DNA of 51,525 bases from Methylosinus sp. Sm6. GTDB taxonomy: Bacteria > Pseudomonadota > Alphaproteobacteria > Rhizobiales > Beijerinckiaceae. The position numbers and the translations under genes were made by a program. The DNA lies in the NCBI RefSeq assembly GCF_019802345.1, contig NZ_JAINDZ010000033.1, positions 1 through 51,525 on the forward strand, read 5' to 3'. Numbering within the stretch: position 1 is the stretch's first letter; every line of letters begins with the position of its first letter. Below, piece after piece: positions 43,521 through 51,525 of this stretch. Under the pieces are notes generated by a model that saw only the letters and a program-made list of their open reading frames with translations, did not search any database and was not told where the DNA came from.

Positions 43521-45434
43521 ATGACGTTCTCGATATCCCGCGTCGTCACGACGCTCGCCGTTTCGACGCTTTTGCTCTTTCTCCTATTCGCAGCGGCAAA
43601 TCGTTTCGTCCTCGAGGAGCTGCGCATCGGCGGCGTCCCCTACCAGAAGATCGTCGCGGGGAGGGAATTCGTCGCCGATCTGCAGCCGCCGCCGCTCTAT
43701 CTCGTCGAAGCGGCTCTCGAGATCGAGCACGCCGCCGCCGGGACCATTCCGCCGCAGGAGGCGGAGTCCCGTCTCGCTCGGCTGCGCGGCAAATATGAGG
43801 AGCGCAAGGCGTTCTGGACGCGCTCGGAGCTGTTGCCGGCGGAGCTGATCGCGAAGCTGCGCGGGCCGGCCGAAGGGGCCGAGATTTTCTGGCGCGAGGC
43901 TCTCGATTCCTATCTTCCGGCGCTGCGTCGCGGCGACGCCGTCGCCGCGGGCGCCGCTCTGCAGCGGGTCCAAGCGAGCTTCACTGCGCATCGCGAGCAG
44001 GTCGAGCGCCTGTTCGAGGCGAGCGCCGCCTTCTCCGGCGCGATGGAGCGGGATGCGACCGCCCTGCGCTGGCGGCTCGACGCCGCAAGTCTCGCCGGCA
44101 TCCTCGTGATCGCCGCCTGCGTCGCCGGCGGCTGCGTCTTCCTTCGGCGCCGCTTCGTCACGCCGATCGTGGCGCTCGCCGATCATGTGACGCGCCTCGC
44201 GCGGGGCGAGCACGACGAGCCTCCGCCTTACGCCGGGCGACGCGACGAGATCGGGCTCATCAACGGCGCCGTCGCCGTCTTCCGCGAATGGATGGAGAAG
44301 ACCCGCCTCGCCGAGGCCCGCGCGGCGGAAATGAGCGCCGAAGCGGCCGCCCGCCAGAAGGATAAGGAGGCGGGGGCCAAATGGTATATCGAGAACCGCG
44401 ACTTCTTCTTCTCCGAATACACCATCGGCATGGATCGCCTCGCCGCCGGCGATCTGGAGGCGCGTCTCGACAAGGAGTTCATCAAGGACTACGAGGCGCT
44501 GCGCGCCCGCTTCAACTCCGCGGCCGAGCGCATGCAGCAGGCGATGCGCAGCATCGCCGTGCGGAGCGGGGCGATCGGCGAGAGCACGCGGGAGATCGCT
44601 CGCGCGGCCGAGGACCTTTCGCAGCGCAACGAGCAACAGGCCGCGACTCTGGCGCAGACGGCCTCGGCTGTCCACAGCATCACCGACACGGTGAAGAAGA
44701 CCGCCGACAGCGCAGTCGAAGCGCGCGAAATCGTCGGCGCGGCGAAGACGGGCGCCGTCAAGAGCGAGAAGATCGTCGGCGACGCGATCGAGGCCATGAG
44801 CGGGATCGAGAAATCTTCCTCGCAGATCGGCCAGATCATCGGCGTCATCGACGAGATCGCCTTTCAGACCAATCTCCTCGCGCTCAACGCCGGCGTCGAG
44901 GCGGCGCGCGCGGGCGACGCCGGCAAGGGCTTCGCCGTGGTGGCGACGGAGGTGCGCGCGCTCGCCCAGCGCTCGGCCGAAGCGGCCAAGGAGATCAAGG
45001 AGCTGATCGCCGCCTCCGACGCCAAGGTGCAGGACGGCGTCGCGCTGGTCGCCCAGACCGGCTCGTCGCTGCGGCTCATCGTCGACCAGGTGAACAAGAT
45101 CGACGCCGTGGTGACGGACATCGCCGCCAGCGCCGAGGCGCAGTCCCGCGGCCTGCGCGAGATCAACACCGCCGTGCAGGAGATCGACCAGGTCACGCAG
45201 AAGAACGCCGCAATGTCGGAGGAGACCCATGCCGCGAGCCGCTCGCTCGCCGAGGACAGCGTGGAGTTGATGACGCTCGTCTCGCGCTTCAAGATCGGCG
45301 AGATCGAGCCCCCACGCCGTCACGTCGCGCCGGCGCCGCGGCCGGCGCCGATTCGCGCGGCTGTCGGACGAGGCGCCGCGGCGGTCGCGGTCCGCAAGCC
45401 GGAAGCAAATGCGGACGAATGGGCGGAGTTCTGA
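43521..45434 (+). CDS. methyl-accepting chemotaxis protein
   Basis: A 637-aa transmembrane chemoreceptor. TM1 is at about 8-26 ([20 protein letters not shown]), a helical periplasmic sensor at 30-188 containing [18 protein letters not shown]2 at 189-208 and HAMP at about 210-262. A second HAMP-like stretch lies at 300-350. The signalling hairpin tip is at 440-475 ([38 protein letters not shown]). The last residues EWAEF fit the xWxxF-type pentapeptide that tethers CheR/CheB. CGGAG precedes the ATG at 43521 by 8 nt. No che genes except the distant CheR-like one are in the window. Confidence 0.95.
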   Translation: MTFSISRVVTTLAVSTLLLFLLFAAANRFVLEELRIGGVPYQKIVAGREFVADLQPPPLYLVEAALEIEHAAAGTIPPQEAESRLARLRGKYEERKAFWTRSELLPAELIAKLRGPAEGAEIFWREALDSYLPALRRGDAVAAGAALQRVQASFTAHREQVERLFEASAAFSGAMERDATALRWRLDAASLAGILVIAACVAGGCVFLRRRFVTPIVALADHVTRLARGEHDEPPPYAGRRDEIGLINGAVAVFREWMEKTRLAEARAAEMSAEAAARQKDKEAGAKWYIENRDFFFSEYTIGMDRLAAGDLEARLDKEFIKDYEALRARFNSAAERMQQAMRSIAVRSGAIGESTREIARAAEDLSQRNEQQAATLAQTASAVHSITDTVKKTADSAVEAREIVGAAKTGAVKSEKIVGDAIEAMSGIEKSSSQIGQIIGVIDEIAFQTNLLALNAGVEAARAGDAGKGFAVVATEVRALAQRSAEAAKEIKELIAASDAKVQDGVALVAQTGSSLRLIVDQVNKIDAVVTDIAASAEAQSRGLREINTAVQEIDQVTQKNAAMSEETHAASRSLAEDSVELMTLVSRFKIGEIEPPRRHVAPAPRPAPIRAAVGRGAAAVAVRKPEANADEWAEF

Positions 45435-45472
45435 CCGGAGCCATCGTCGACGCGCCACTGAGGCGTTGCGCC

Positions 45473-45520
45473 GCCGGGACGATAGCGATCGTCCCGGCCT
45501 CGCCCGCTATGGACAGCGGG
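45473..45520. terminator. twin hairpins between the chemoreceptor gene and mutM
   Basis: GCCGGGACGA (45473-45482) pairs with TCGTCCCGGC (45489-45498); CCCGCT (45503-45508) pairs with AGCGGG (45515-45520). They lie between convergent stop codons. Confidence 0.55.
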
Positions 45521-45529
45521 CCCGGCGCG

Positions 45530-46402
45530 TCATTTCTGGCATTCGCGGCAGAAGAAGGTCGATCGCCCGCTCTGCGCGACCCGTGAGACCTGCCCCCTGC
45601 AGCCGGGCGTCGGACACGGCGCGTCTTCCCGGTCATAGACGCGGAAGGAATGCTGGAAATAGCCGAGCGAGCCGTCCGTCTGGCGATGGTCGCGCAGGCT
45701 CGACCCGCCCGCCTCGATCGCCTCGCGCAGCACCTCGCGAATAGCGCCGACGAGATCGATGAGGCCGCGCTTCGGCCGCCCCTTCGCGTCGATCAGCGCG
45801 CCCGCGGCGCGCAAGGGCGAAAGATGCGCGCGATGCAGCGCCTCGCAGACGTAAATATTGCCGAGGCCGGCGATGATCCGCTGATCGAGCAGCGCCGCCT
45901 TCAAAGGCGCCTTGCGGCCGGCGAGCGCCGCCGCCAGCCGCTCGGGCGTCAGCTCCGGCCCCAAGGGCTCGACGCCGAGGCCGGCGAACAGAGGATGCGC
46001 CGGCAGCTCGGCGAACGGAACCAGCAGCATGAAGCCGAAGCGGCGCGGATCATTGTAAGTGACGCGCGCCCCGCTCGCGAAATCGAACACGACATGGTCG
46101 TGCGCCGCCTTCGTGTCGCGCGCGCGATGAAAGACGCCTTCCGGATCGAAGGCGTCGATGCGGAAGGAGCCGCTCATGCCGAGATGCATGACGAGAGCGG
46201 TCTCGTCGTCGAGCGCGCCGACGAGATATTTGGCCCGCCGTCCGAGCGCCGCGACGCGCCGGCCTTCGAGCCGCGCCGCAAAGCTCTGCGGAAAGGGAAA
46301 GCGCAGATCGCCCCGTCGCAGCTCGACGCGCTCGATCGGCGATCCTGTGAAGACGGGCTCGAGACCGCGCCGGACCGTCTCGACCTCGGGCAGCTCGGGC
46401 AT
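45530..46402 (-). CDS. mutM: formamidopyrimidine-DNA glycosylase
   Basis: MutM/Fpg (290 aa), removing 8-oxoguanine and formamidopyrimidines with AP-lyase activity. [15 protein letters not shown] gives catalytic Pro and Glu at the N-terminus. [10 protein letters not shown] holds the catalytic Lys, [19 protein letters not shown] the helix-two-turn-helix, and [26 protein letters not shown] the zinc finger with four Cys. The start is fixed at 46402 because the proline must follow the initiator Met. In many alphaproteobacteria mutM is adjacent to ubiE-ubiB; here two genes (acyltransferase, thyX) lie between. Confidence 0.97.
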   Translation of the reverse strand: MPELPEVETVRRGLEPVFTGSPIERVELRRGDLRFPFPQSFAARLEGRRVAALGRRAKYLVGALDDETALVMHLGMSGSFRIDAFDPEGVFHRARDTKAAHDHVVFDFASGARVTYNDPRRFGFMLLVPFAELPAHPLFAGLGVEPLGPELTPERLAAALAGRKAPLKAALLDQRIIAGLGNIYVCEALHRAHLSPLRAAGALIDAKGRPKRGLIDLVGAIREVLREAIEAGGSSLRDHRQTDGSLGYFQHSFRVYDREDAPCPTPGCRGQVSRVAQSGRSTFFCRECQK

Positions 46403-46518
46403 GAGAGGGCTCGACAGCTCCACCGAGCGCCGGCGAGTTCCGAAAGCTCTGTCGGCGCGAGGCGTCTCAATCGGGCAGGCGGCACGGATTGTCAATCTTA
46501 TGGCGGTATTCGGCCAGC

Positions 46519-47673
46519 ATGTCTCGGCCGGAACGCTCTTTTATCACGCTCGACGGGCTGCGCGCCGTCGCCGCATTTTTCGTGATCACGATCCACGCGC
46601 CCGCGTTCTTCACGCCCGGCGCCGCAGCGACAGGCGTCGACCCGTCCGCAGCGACCGCGCGCTTGTTCTTCGAGAGCTATCTCGCGGTGGATTTCTTCTT
46701 CGTGCTGAGCGGGTTCGTGCTGTGTCACGCTTATGCGCGGCGCATCGGGTGCGACCTCTCGCGACTGGACTTCATCAAAACGCGAGTCATCCGCCTCTAT
46801 CCGCTCTATGCGCTGTCTTTCGTCTTCTCCTTGATCGTTCTCCATGAACGAGTCGCCACTGGCGAGACCGGCGCGTCCAGCGCCGTCAAGAACGTCTTGT
46901 TCGGCGTCGCCTTTCTTCCCGCGCCGTCATTGTCGAGCAGCACATTTCTGTTTCCGCTCAACGGGCCCGCATGGTCCTTGTTCGCCGAGCTCGTCGCCAA
47001 TGTCGCGTTCTGCTTCGTCGCCGAGGCCGGGACCGTCACGCTCGTCGCGATGGCGGCGGCGGCCGGATGCGCGCTCTCGGCGGCCGTGCTGCTCGGGGCG
47101 CTCGGCTTCGGCGACGCCGACGCCGGCGCCTTGAACCACGGATTCCGCTGGAGCGCGGTCGGAGCGAGCCTTCTGCGCGTCGCCTTTTCGTTTTTCGCGG
47201 GGGTCCTCACTTATCGCATGTGGAGCCGCCGGCGCTCATCGATCGCTCTGCCGCCGTGGCTGGCGGTCGCCGCTCTCGCCGCCGCGCTCGCGGCGACGCC
47301 TCCGCCCGCGCTGCAGACGGCGTATGATCTGGCCGTCACCCTGTTCGTGTTCCCCGTCCTCGTCTGGGCGGCGGCGAGCTCCACTCCGTCCGGCGCGACA
47401 GCCCGGCTGTTCGCGGCTCTGGGCGCGGCGTCTTACGGCGTCTATGTGCTGCAAGCGCCGCTCTATGATTTGACCATCGCCGTCTTCGGAAAATGGCGGG
47501 CGGAGATTGCGAGCTTTCCCTTTGCATGGGGCCTCGTCTTCATCGCCTTTGTGCTCGGCGTCGCCACTGTCGCCGACAAATGGCTGGATCGGCCGATCCG
47601 AGCGGCGCTCTCGGCGCGCTTCGTCGCGCGCGGGCGGGCCGCCGCGACCGACGAGATTGCGCTCGGCTCGTGA
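46519..47673 (+). CDS. acyltransferase 3 family membrane protein
   Basis: A 384-aa multi-pass acyltransferase (AT3/OafA-like). [20 protein letters not shown] has the D-G-x-R and conserved His motif, and [20 protein letters not shown] and [19 protein letters not shown] continue the signature. [18 protein letters not shown] is the typical W-S-L-x-x-E motif. About ten hydrophobic segments. Members acetylate exported sugars, O-antigen or exopolysaccharide. The ATG at 46519 replaces an earlier in-frame TTG at 46489. It sits between mutM and thyX without clear partner genes. Confidence 0.9.
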   Translation: MSRPERSFITLDGLRAVAAFFVITIHAPAFFTPGAAATGVDPSAATARLFFESYLAVDFFFVLSGFVLCHAYARRIGCDLSRLDFIKTRVIRLYPLYALSFVFSLIVLHERVATGETGASSAVKNVLFGVAFLPAPSLSSSTFLFPLNGPAWSLFAELVANVAFCFVAEAGTVTLVAMAAAAGCALSAAVLLGALGFGDADAGALNHGFRWSAVGASLLRVAFSFFAGVLTYRMWSRRRSSIALPPWLAVAALAAALAATPPPALQTAYDLAVTLFVFPVLVWAAASSTPSGATARLFAALGAASYGVYVLQAPLYDLTIAVFGKWRAEIASFPFAWGLVFIAFVLGVATVADKWLDRPIRAALSARFVARGRAAATDEIALGS

Positions 47674-47727
47674 CGCCCCCAACCCTCCCCGCGCTGCGCC
47701 GGCGAGGGAGAGTGAGGGGGGCGGCGG

Positions 47728-48408
47728 TTAAATCCGCGATTTCTTCCACGCCGCGAGGGCGACCGGGACGATGGGCCGGATCAGCGCCTCCATCGCCTCG
47801 GCGTAGACGCGAATCTCATATTGCGCGTGGGCGTCGGCGCGCAGCGACAGGAAGCGGAACAGGTTGAGAAGATTGGTCTTGGCGAACATGTGGCTGTAGG
47901 TCGAGAGCGGCAGGACCGTGCGGGCGAGCTCGCGCGGCCAGCCGGCGGCGAGCAGCTCTCGATAGGTCGCAAAAGACGCCTCGCAGGCGGCGCGCAGCTT
48001 CTCGGCCTCGGCCCGGCGCGCCTCGATCTCGCCGCCCGGCTGGCGGCCCTGCTTATTGGCCACCGCCTGCTCGCCGATCATGTCCGGATCGGGGACGTAA
48101 TAGAGTTCGGGCAGCTCGCGATAGCGGCCGGAAAGCTCGTTGTACGTCCAGGTGCGGTGGCGGTGCCATTGGCGGATGACGAAGATCGGCGCCATCACCT
48201 CGAACTGCAGCTCGACCGCCTCGAAGGGCGTCGTGTGCTTGTTCCGCCACAGATAGTCGATGAGGCGCGCGTCCGAGCCCTCGTTCTCGCCCGCCCGCCA
48301 GGCCGCGTCATAGGAGACGCGCGCGGCGCGCGCGATCGAGAGGTCCGAGCCCATATGCTCGACGAGGCGGACGAAGCCGTGATCCAGGACGTTGATACAA
48401 TTTGTCAT
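47728..48408 (-). CDS. thyX: FAD-dependent thymidylate synthase
   Basis: ThyX (226 aa), which makes dTMP with NADPH/FAD and methylene-THF. The signature RQWHRHRTWTYNELSGRY fits RHRxxxxNExSxRY, and LPLSTYSHMFAKTNLLNLFR and the opening HGFVRLVEHMGSDLSIARAARVSY also match. The start at 48408 (MTNCINVL) is chosen; the frame beyond it enters the family A repeat. No thyA is in the window. Confidence 0.96.
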   Translation of the reverse strand: MTNCINVLDHGFVRLVEHMGSDLSIARAARVSYDAAWRAGENEGSDARLIDYLWRNKHTTPFEAVELQFEVMAPIFVIRQWHRHRTWTYNELSGRYRELPELYYVPDPDMIGEQAVANKQGRQPGGEIEARRAEAEKLRAACEASFATYRELLAAGWPRELARTVLPLSTYSHMFAKTNLLNLFRFLSLRADAHAQYEIRVYAEAMEALIRPIVPVALAAWKKSRI

Positions 48409-48456
48409 TCTCGATCTCGCCGCGCCGCTCACGCGGCCCTTCCCTCGCCTCGCCGA

Positions 48457-48635
48457 GGCAATGCGGTGAAGGAACAAAGCCCGACCCCTCGTCCTGAGGA
48501 GCCCGCGAAGCGGGCGTCTCGAAGGACGGCCCAGGGAGGAATCCAGCGGACTCGCCCTGCCGCCATCCTTCGAGACGCCGCCTGCGGCGGCTCCTCAGGA
48601 TGAGGATCGCGGATTCTGTCCCTCACCGGATCGCC
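48457..48635. mobile_element. MITE-like element, family A, diverged copy
   Basis: The left end GGCAATGCGGTGAAGGAAC and right end TCCCTCACCGGATCGCC are degenerate versions of the 38378-38568 termini. Both inner hairpins (CTCGTCCTGAGGAGCCCGCG and CATCCTTCGAGACGCCGCC with partners) are kept. It fills most of the 314-nt gap between divergent thyX and ubiE, and makes false N-terminal extensions of both frames. Confidence 0.75.
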
Positions 48636-48722
48636 CCCGCCCATTTCCGCCCCGGCCATAGCCATGGGCGAAAAGGCGCGTTATATCGCCCGGAACGCCA
48701 TCTGACGCGAGCAATTTCGGAC

Positions 48723-49481
48723 ATGACCTCAGACCATGAGACCTCGACCCATTTCGGCTACTCCGAGGTGGGGCTCGACGAAAAGCAAGGCCTCGTGGAC
48801 GACGTCTTCCACAAGGTGGCGCGCCGCTACGACATCATGAACGACCTCATGTCGGCGGGCATGCACCGGCTGTGGAAGGACGAATTCGCCGCCAAGGTGC
48901 GGGCGCGGCGCGAGGGCTTTCGCCATCTCGACGTCGCCGGCGGCACCGGCGACGTCGCCTTCCGCATCGCCAAGGCCTCCCCGGCCGACGCGAAGATCGT
49001 CGTGCTCGACATCAATGGCGACATGCTGGACGTCGGCCGCGACCGCGCCAATGAGCGCGGCCTCGCGGACAAGCTGGAGTTCGTCCAGGCCAACGCCGAA
49101 TCCCTGCCGTTCCCGGACGCGCATTTCGACGCCTATACGATCGCCTTCGGCATCCGCAACGTGCCGCGCATAGAGGTCGCGCTCGCCGAGGCGCACCGCG
49201 TGCTGAAGCCGGGCGGGCGGTTCCTCTGCCTCGAATTCTCGCAGGTCTCGGTTCCCGGCCTCGACAAGATCTACGAGGCCTATTCGTTCAACGTCATTCC
49301 GGCGATCGGCAAGCTCGTCGCCGGCGATTCCGAGCCCTATCGCTATCTGGTCGAATCCATCCGCCGCTTCCCGCGTGCGGAAGAGTTCGAGCGGATGATT
49401 CGCCGCGCGGGCTTTCGCCGCACCGGCTTCGAGCGGCTGACGGGCGGCGTCGTCGCCATTCATTCCGGCTGGAAGCTCTGA
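48723..49481 (+). CDS. ubiE: ubiquinone/menaquinone biosynthesis C-methyltransferase UbiE
   Basis: UbiE (252 aa), a SAM-dependent C-methyltransferase of ubiquinone synthesis. [59 protein letters not shown] (motif I) and [20 protein letters not shown] are family signatures. The ATG at 48723 is preferred because upstream sequence belongs to the repeat. The ubiB gene follows after 26 nt. Confidence 0.97.
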   Translation: MTSDHETSTHFGYSEVGLDEKQGLVDDVFHKVARRYDIMNDLMSAGMHRLWKDEFAAKVRARREGFRHLDVAGGTGDVAFRIAKASPADAKIVVLDINGDMLDVGRDRANERGLADKLEFVQANAESLPFPDAHFDAYTIAFGIRNVPRIEVALAEAHRVLKPGGRFLCLEFSQVSVPGLDKIYEAYSFNVIPAIGKLVAGDSEPYRYLVESIRRFPRAEEFERMIRRAGFRRTGFERLTGGVVAIHSGWKL

Positions 49482-49507
49482 TCCTCGAGGACGAACGGCG
49501 GCTTCTC

Positions 49508-51070
49508 GTGATCATCGGCCTCGGACATTTCTTCCGACTGGCGCGCGCCGGGCTCATCCTGACGCGCGAAGGCGTGTTCAAGGGCGTCGATCCGGCGCTT
49601 CTGCCGGTGGCGCTGCAATTTCCGCTGCGCGTCGGCAATCTCCTCGCCAAGCGCGACAGCGGCGGCGCGCCGCAGGCGCTGGTGCGCGCCTTCGCCCAGA
49701 TCGGCCCCTCTTATGTGAAGCTCGGCCAGTTCCTGGCCACGCGCCCCGATGTCGTCGGCGGCGAGATCGCCGACGCGCTGACCGCGCTGCAGGACCGTAT
49801 GGAGCCCTTCGGCCGCGCCGCCGCGGTCGCGATCATCGAAAGCGCCTTCGGCAAGAAGATCGACGAGATTTTCCTCTCCTTCGGCGAGCCGGTCGCCGCC
49901 GCCTCCATCGCCCAGGTGCATCAGGCCCGCGTCGCCTATCCCGACGGCGAGCGCAAGGTCGCGGTGAAAGTGCTGCGGCCCGACGTCGAACGGCAGTTCC
50001 GGCGCGACTTCGCCGATATGTATATTCTCGCGCGCGCCGCCGAGCGCTTCTCCGCGGAGGGACGGCGGCTGCGGCTCATCCAGGTGGTCGACACGCTGGC
50101 CCGCTCGGTGAAGCTAGAGACCGATTTCCGCCTCGAGGCGGCGGCCGCTTCCGAGTTCCACGAGAATATCGTCGATGATCCCGATATTCGCGCGCCTTCG
50201 GTCGATTGGGACCGCACGACGCGCGAGGTGCTGACGCTCGAATGGATCGACGGCGCGCCTTTGTCGGACCTCGCGCGCGTCGCGGCGCAAGGCCATGATC
50301 TCGAGGACCTCGGCCGCAAGGTGCTGCAGTCCTTTTTGCGCACGGCGATGCGCGACGGCTTCTTTCACGCCGACATGCATCAGGGCAATCTATTCGTCGA
50401 CCGCAAGGGGCGCCTCGTCGCCATCGATTTCGGCATCATGGGCCGGCTCGGCTTCAAGGAACGGAGGTTTCTGGCTGAAATCCTGTTCGGCTTCATCACC
50501 CGCGACTACAAGCGGGTGGCGGAGGTGCATTTCGAGGCCGGCTATGTGCCGCCGGTGCATTCGGTGGAGGAATTCTCGCAGGCGCTGCGCGCCATCGGCG
50601 AGCCGCTGCATACGATCAACGCGCAGGATATTTCCATGGCGCGGCTGCTCACCCTGCTGTTCGAGGTGACGGCGCTGTTCGACATGCGCACGCGCACCGA
50701 GCTGGTGCTGCTGCAGAAGACCATGGTGGTGGCCGAAGGCGTCGCCCGCTCGCTCGATCCGACGCTGAACATCTGGAAGACGTCCGACCCTGTGGTGCGC
50801 GGCTGGATCGAGGACAATCTCGGGCCGCAGGCCAAGCTCGAGGACGCCGGCAAGGCGGCGCTGGAAGTCGCCAAATATGCGACGCGCCTGCCCAAGCTGC
50901 TCGCCGACGCCGAAGCGGCGGTGGAGACGCTGGCGGCCGCCGGCTCGCGCGGCGTGCGCCTCTCCGCAGAATCGGTGGAAGGCCTCGCCCGCGCGCGCCG
51001 CTCGGCGGACCGCTGGTTCCTGCTGGCGCTGGCGGTGGTCGTGCTGTTCGCCTGGCGACTGCTGCGCTGA
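49508..51070 (+). CDS. ubiB: ubiquinone biosynthesis regulatory protein kinase UbiB
   Basis: UbiB (520 aa), an atypical ABC1/ADCK kinase-like ATPase needed for ubiquinone synthesis. LGPSYVKLGQFLATRPD-like GPSYVKLGQFLATRPDVVGG is the KxGQ motif. EPVAAASIAQVHQARVAYPD is the Ala-rich loop, VAVKVLRP the Lys strand, HADMHQGNLFVDRKG the catalytic loop and VAIDFGIMGRL the DFG-like motif. Two C-terminal hydrophobic stretches (RWFLLALAVVVLFAWRLLR) anchor it. The start is a GTG at 49508, the earliest possible after ubiE. Co-transcribed with ubiE. Confidence 0.96.
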   Translation: MIIGLGHFFRLARAGLILTREGVFKGVDPALLPVALQFPLRVGNLLAKRDSGGAPQALVRAFAQIGPSYVKLGQFLATRPDVVGGEIADALTALQDRMEPFGRAAAVAIIESAFGKKIDEIFLSFGEPVAAASIAQVHQARVAYPDGERKVAVKVLRPDVERQFRRDFADMYILARAAERFSAEGRRLRLIQVVDTLARSVKLETDFRLEAAAASEFHENIVDDPDIRAPSVDWDRTTREVLTLEWIDGAPLSDLARVAAQGHDLEDLGRKVLQSFLRTAMRDGFFHADMHQGNLFVDRKGRLVAIDFGIMGRLGFKERRFLAEILFGFITRDYKRVAEVHFEAGYVPPVHSVEEFSQALRAIGEPLHTINAQDISMARLLTLLFEVTALFDMRTRTELVLLQKTMVVAEGVARSLDPTLNIWKTSDPVVRGWIEDNLGPQAKLEDAGKAALEVAKYATRLPKLLADAEAAVETLAAAGSRGVRLSAESVEGLARARRSADRWFLLALAVVVLFAWRLLR

Positions 51071-51110
51071 CCGCGCGGCTCGTCACCACCGCGCGATCAG
51101 CCGCCACATC

Positions 51111-51245
51111 TCACTTGCCGCCGCGATGAAGCGACGGAAACACGGCCGCGTCGGCCGGTCCTCCCATGGTCGCCGCCACGCCGGCGGTCACGGAGATGAG
51201 GGCGACGGCGACCAGCAGTCGGCGGAGAATGGCGGAATTGATCAA
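51111..51245 (-). CDS. tiny exported peptide
   Basis: A 44-aa product: LRRLLVAVALISVTAGVAAT is a signal-peptide-like stretch, with a mature part AVFPSLHRGGK after GPADA. The TTG at 51245 has a GGGAG site at 8 nt. In-frame ATG at 51338 and GTG at 51377 exist, but the latter extension runs through a family B palindrome. Unknown function; it could be a spurious frame. Confidence 0.4.
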   Translation of the reverse strand: MINSAILRRLLVAVALISVTAGVAATMGGPADAAVFPSLHRGGK

Positions 51246-51347
51246 GGCGGCGGCTCCCGAGCTTGCTTGCCGCGACACGGCGGCGTTGGGAGCATCAATC
51301 ACGCAAAAGCCGGCCTCAGACTGTGCGGTGGCGCACATCGTCAAAAT

Positions 51348-51366
51348 GCGAGCCTCAGAGGCTCGC
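51348..51366. repeat. palindromic repeat, family B, short copy
   Basis: GCGAGCCTCAGAGGCTCGC, a palindrome with one central base. Same family as 13402-13465 and 34650-34671. Confidence 0.75.
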
Positions 51367-51402
51367 AATCCCCCCACGTCAATTCATCCGGCGTGAGCGG
51401 CC

Positions 51403-51425
51403 CCAGGTCGATCGGGTGAAGGATG
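51403..51425 (+). repeat. family A end fragment
   Basis: CAGGTCGATCGGGTGAAGGA resembles the left terminus of the MITE-like element at 38378. The rest of the element is missing here. Confidence 0.5.
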
Positions 51426-51455
51426 AATTCGGGTTAACGAGCAGAGAATTTTCAG

Positions 51456-51490
51456 CGTCATGGCCGCGCTTGTCGCACGGCTGTCCGGTT
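51456..51490 (+). repeat. dispersed intergenic repeat, family C, copy 3
   Basis: CGTCATGGCCGCGCTTGTCG followed by CACGGCTGTCCGG; a near match, inverted, to 41-75 at the other end of the window. Nothing else is visible in the last 35 nt. Confidence 0.6.
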
Positions 51491-51525
51491 CAAGATAGGC
51501 ATAGTATTATCTCGTATTGGCGTGG

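Noticed and set aside
43584-45458. A long open frame antisense to the chemoreceptor gene
   Set aside because: A shadow of the GC-biased sense gene, with Arg/Gly/Leu-rich composition and no motif.
48600-48722. N-terminal extension of ubiE
   Set aside because: It is encoded by the family A repeat; UbiE homologues begin near the ATG at 48723.

Overview
The window is chromosomal DNA from a GC-rich alphaproteobacterium, most likely a member of the Hyphomicrobiales (Rhizobiales). Evidence: a class I lysyl-tRNA synthetase, a Rhodobacter-type phosphatidylethanolamine N-methyltransferase (PmtA), homospermidine synthase, the UbiE/UbiB ubiquinone pair, a ThyX thymidylate synthase, an alphaproteobacterial-type 6S RNA, and several dispersed palindromic intergenic repeats of the kind common in this order. 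A Methylocystis/Methylosinus/Beijerinckiaceae-like organism would fit, but no gene here proves methanotrophy. I see no transposase, phage gene, CRISPR array or rRNA.

Layout. 0.2-5.1 kb: cupin-like oxygenase, lysK, MipA/OmpV outer-membrane protein, Ala/Pro-rich coiled-coil protein. 5.1-7.4 kb: 5-formyltetrahydrofolate cyclo-ligase with a 6S RNA directly upstream, a CPBP membrane protease and a bacterial PH-domain protein. 7.4-10.0 kb: an AT-richer accessory block on the minus strand with a radical SAM enzyme, a secreted or anchored protein with two LSNP motifs, and a small putative membrane protein. This is the best candidate for an undescribed system. 10.1-14.6 kb: pmtA, mnmA, a GNAT acetyltransferase, a small conserved protein and prs. 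14.6-22.7 kb: RecD-like helicase, an orphan 393-aa gene, an LpoA-like lipoprotein divergent from rsmI-yraN, a TM protein and purA.

22.7-29 kb holds a compact signalling operon: a globin-coupled hybrid histidine kinase with three receiver domains, a CheR-type methyltransferase and a REC-HisKA-ATPase-REC protein, with stop/start overlaps. 29-34.6 kb: cytochrome b561, tRNA-Leu(CAG), a KGG stress protein, ETF-ubiquinone oxidoreductase, a small Tat-exported protein with a Tyr/Arg/Trp-rich tail, a 127-aa protein and DedA. 34.6-38.3 kb: ogt, homospermidine synthase and a SPINDLY/OGT-like glycosyltransferase without TPRs. 38.6-42.5 kb: the sulfate ABC transporter operon sbp-cysT-cysW-cysA, whose cysA lacks a normal start at the expected place. 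42.6-51.5 kb: an exported anchored protein, a chemoreceptor with a CheR-tether-like tail, mutM, acyltransferase-3, thyX, ubiE, ubiB and a tiny exported peptide.

Non-coding structure is notable. Five dispersed repeat families lie between genes, including a 191-bp MITE-like element with perfect 20-bp terminal inverted repeats (38378-38568). Palindromic hairpins sit at most convergent gene ends. One short palindrome has apparently become the C-terminal coding end of ogt.
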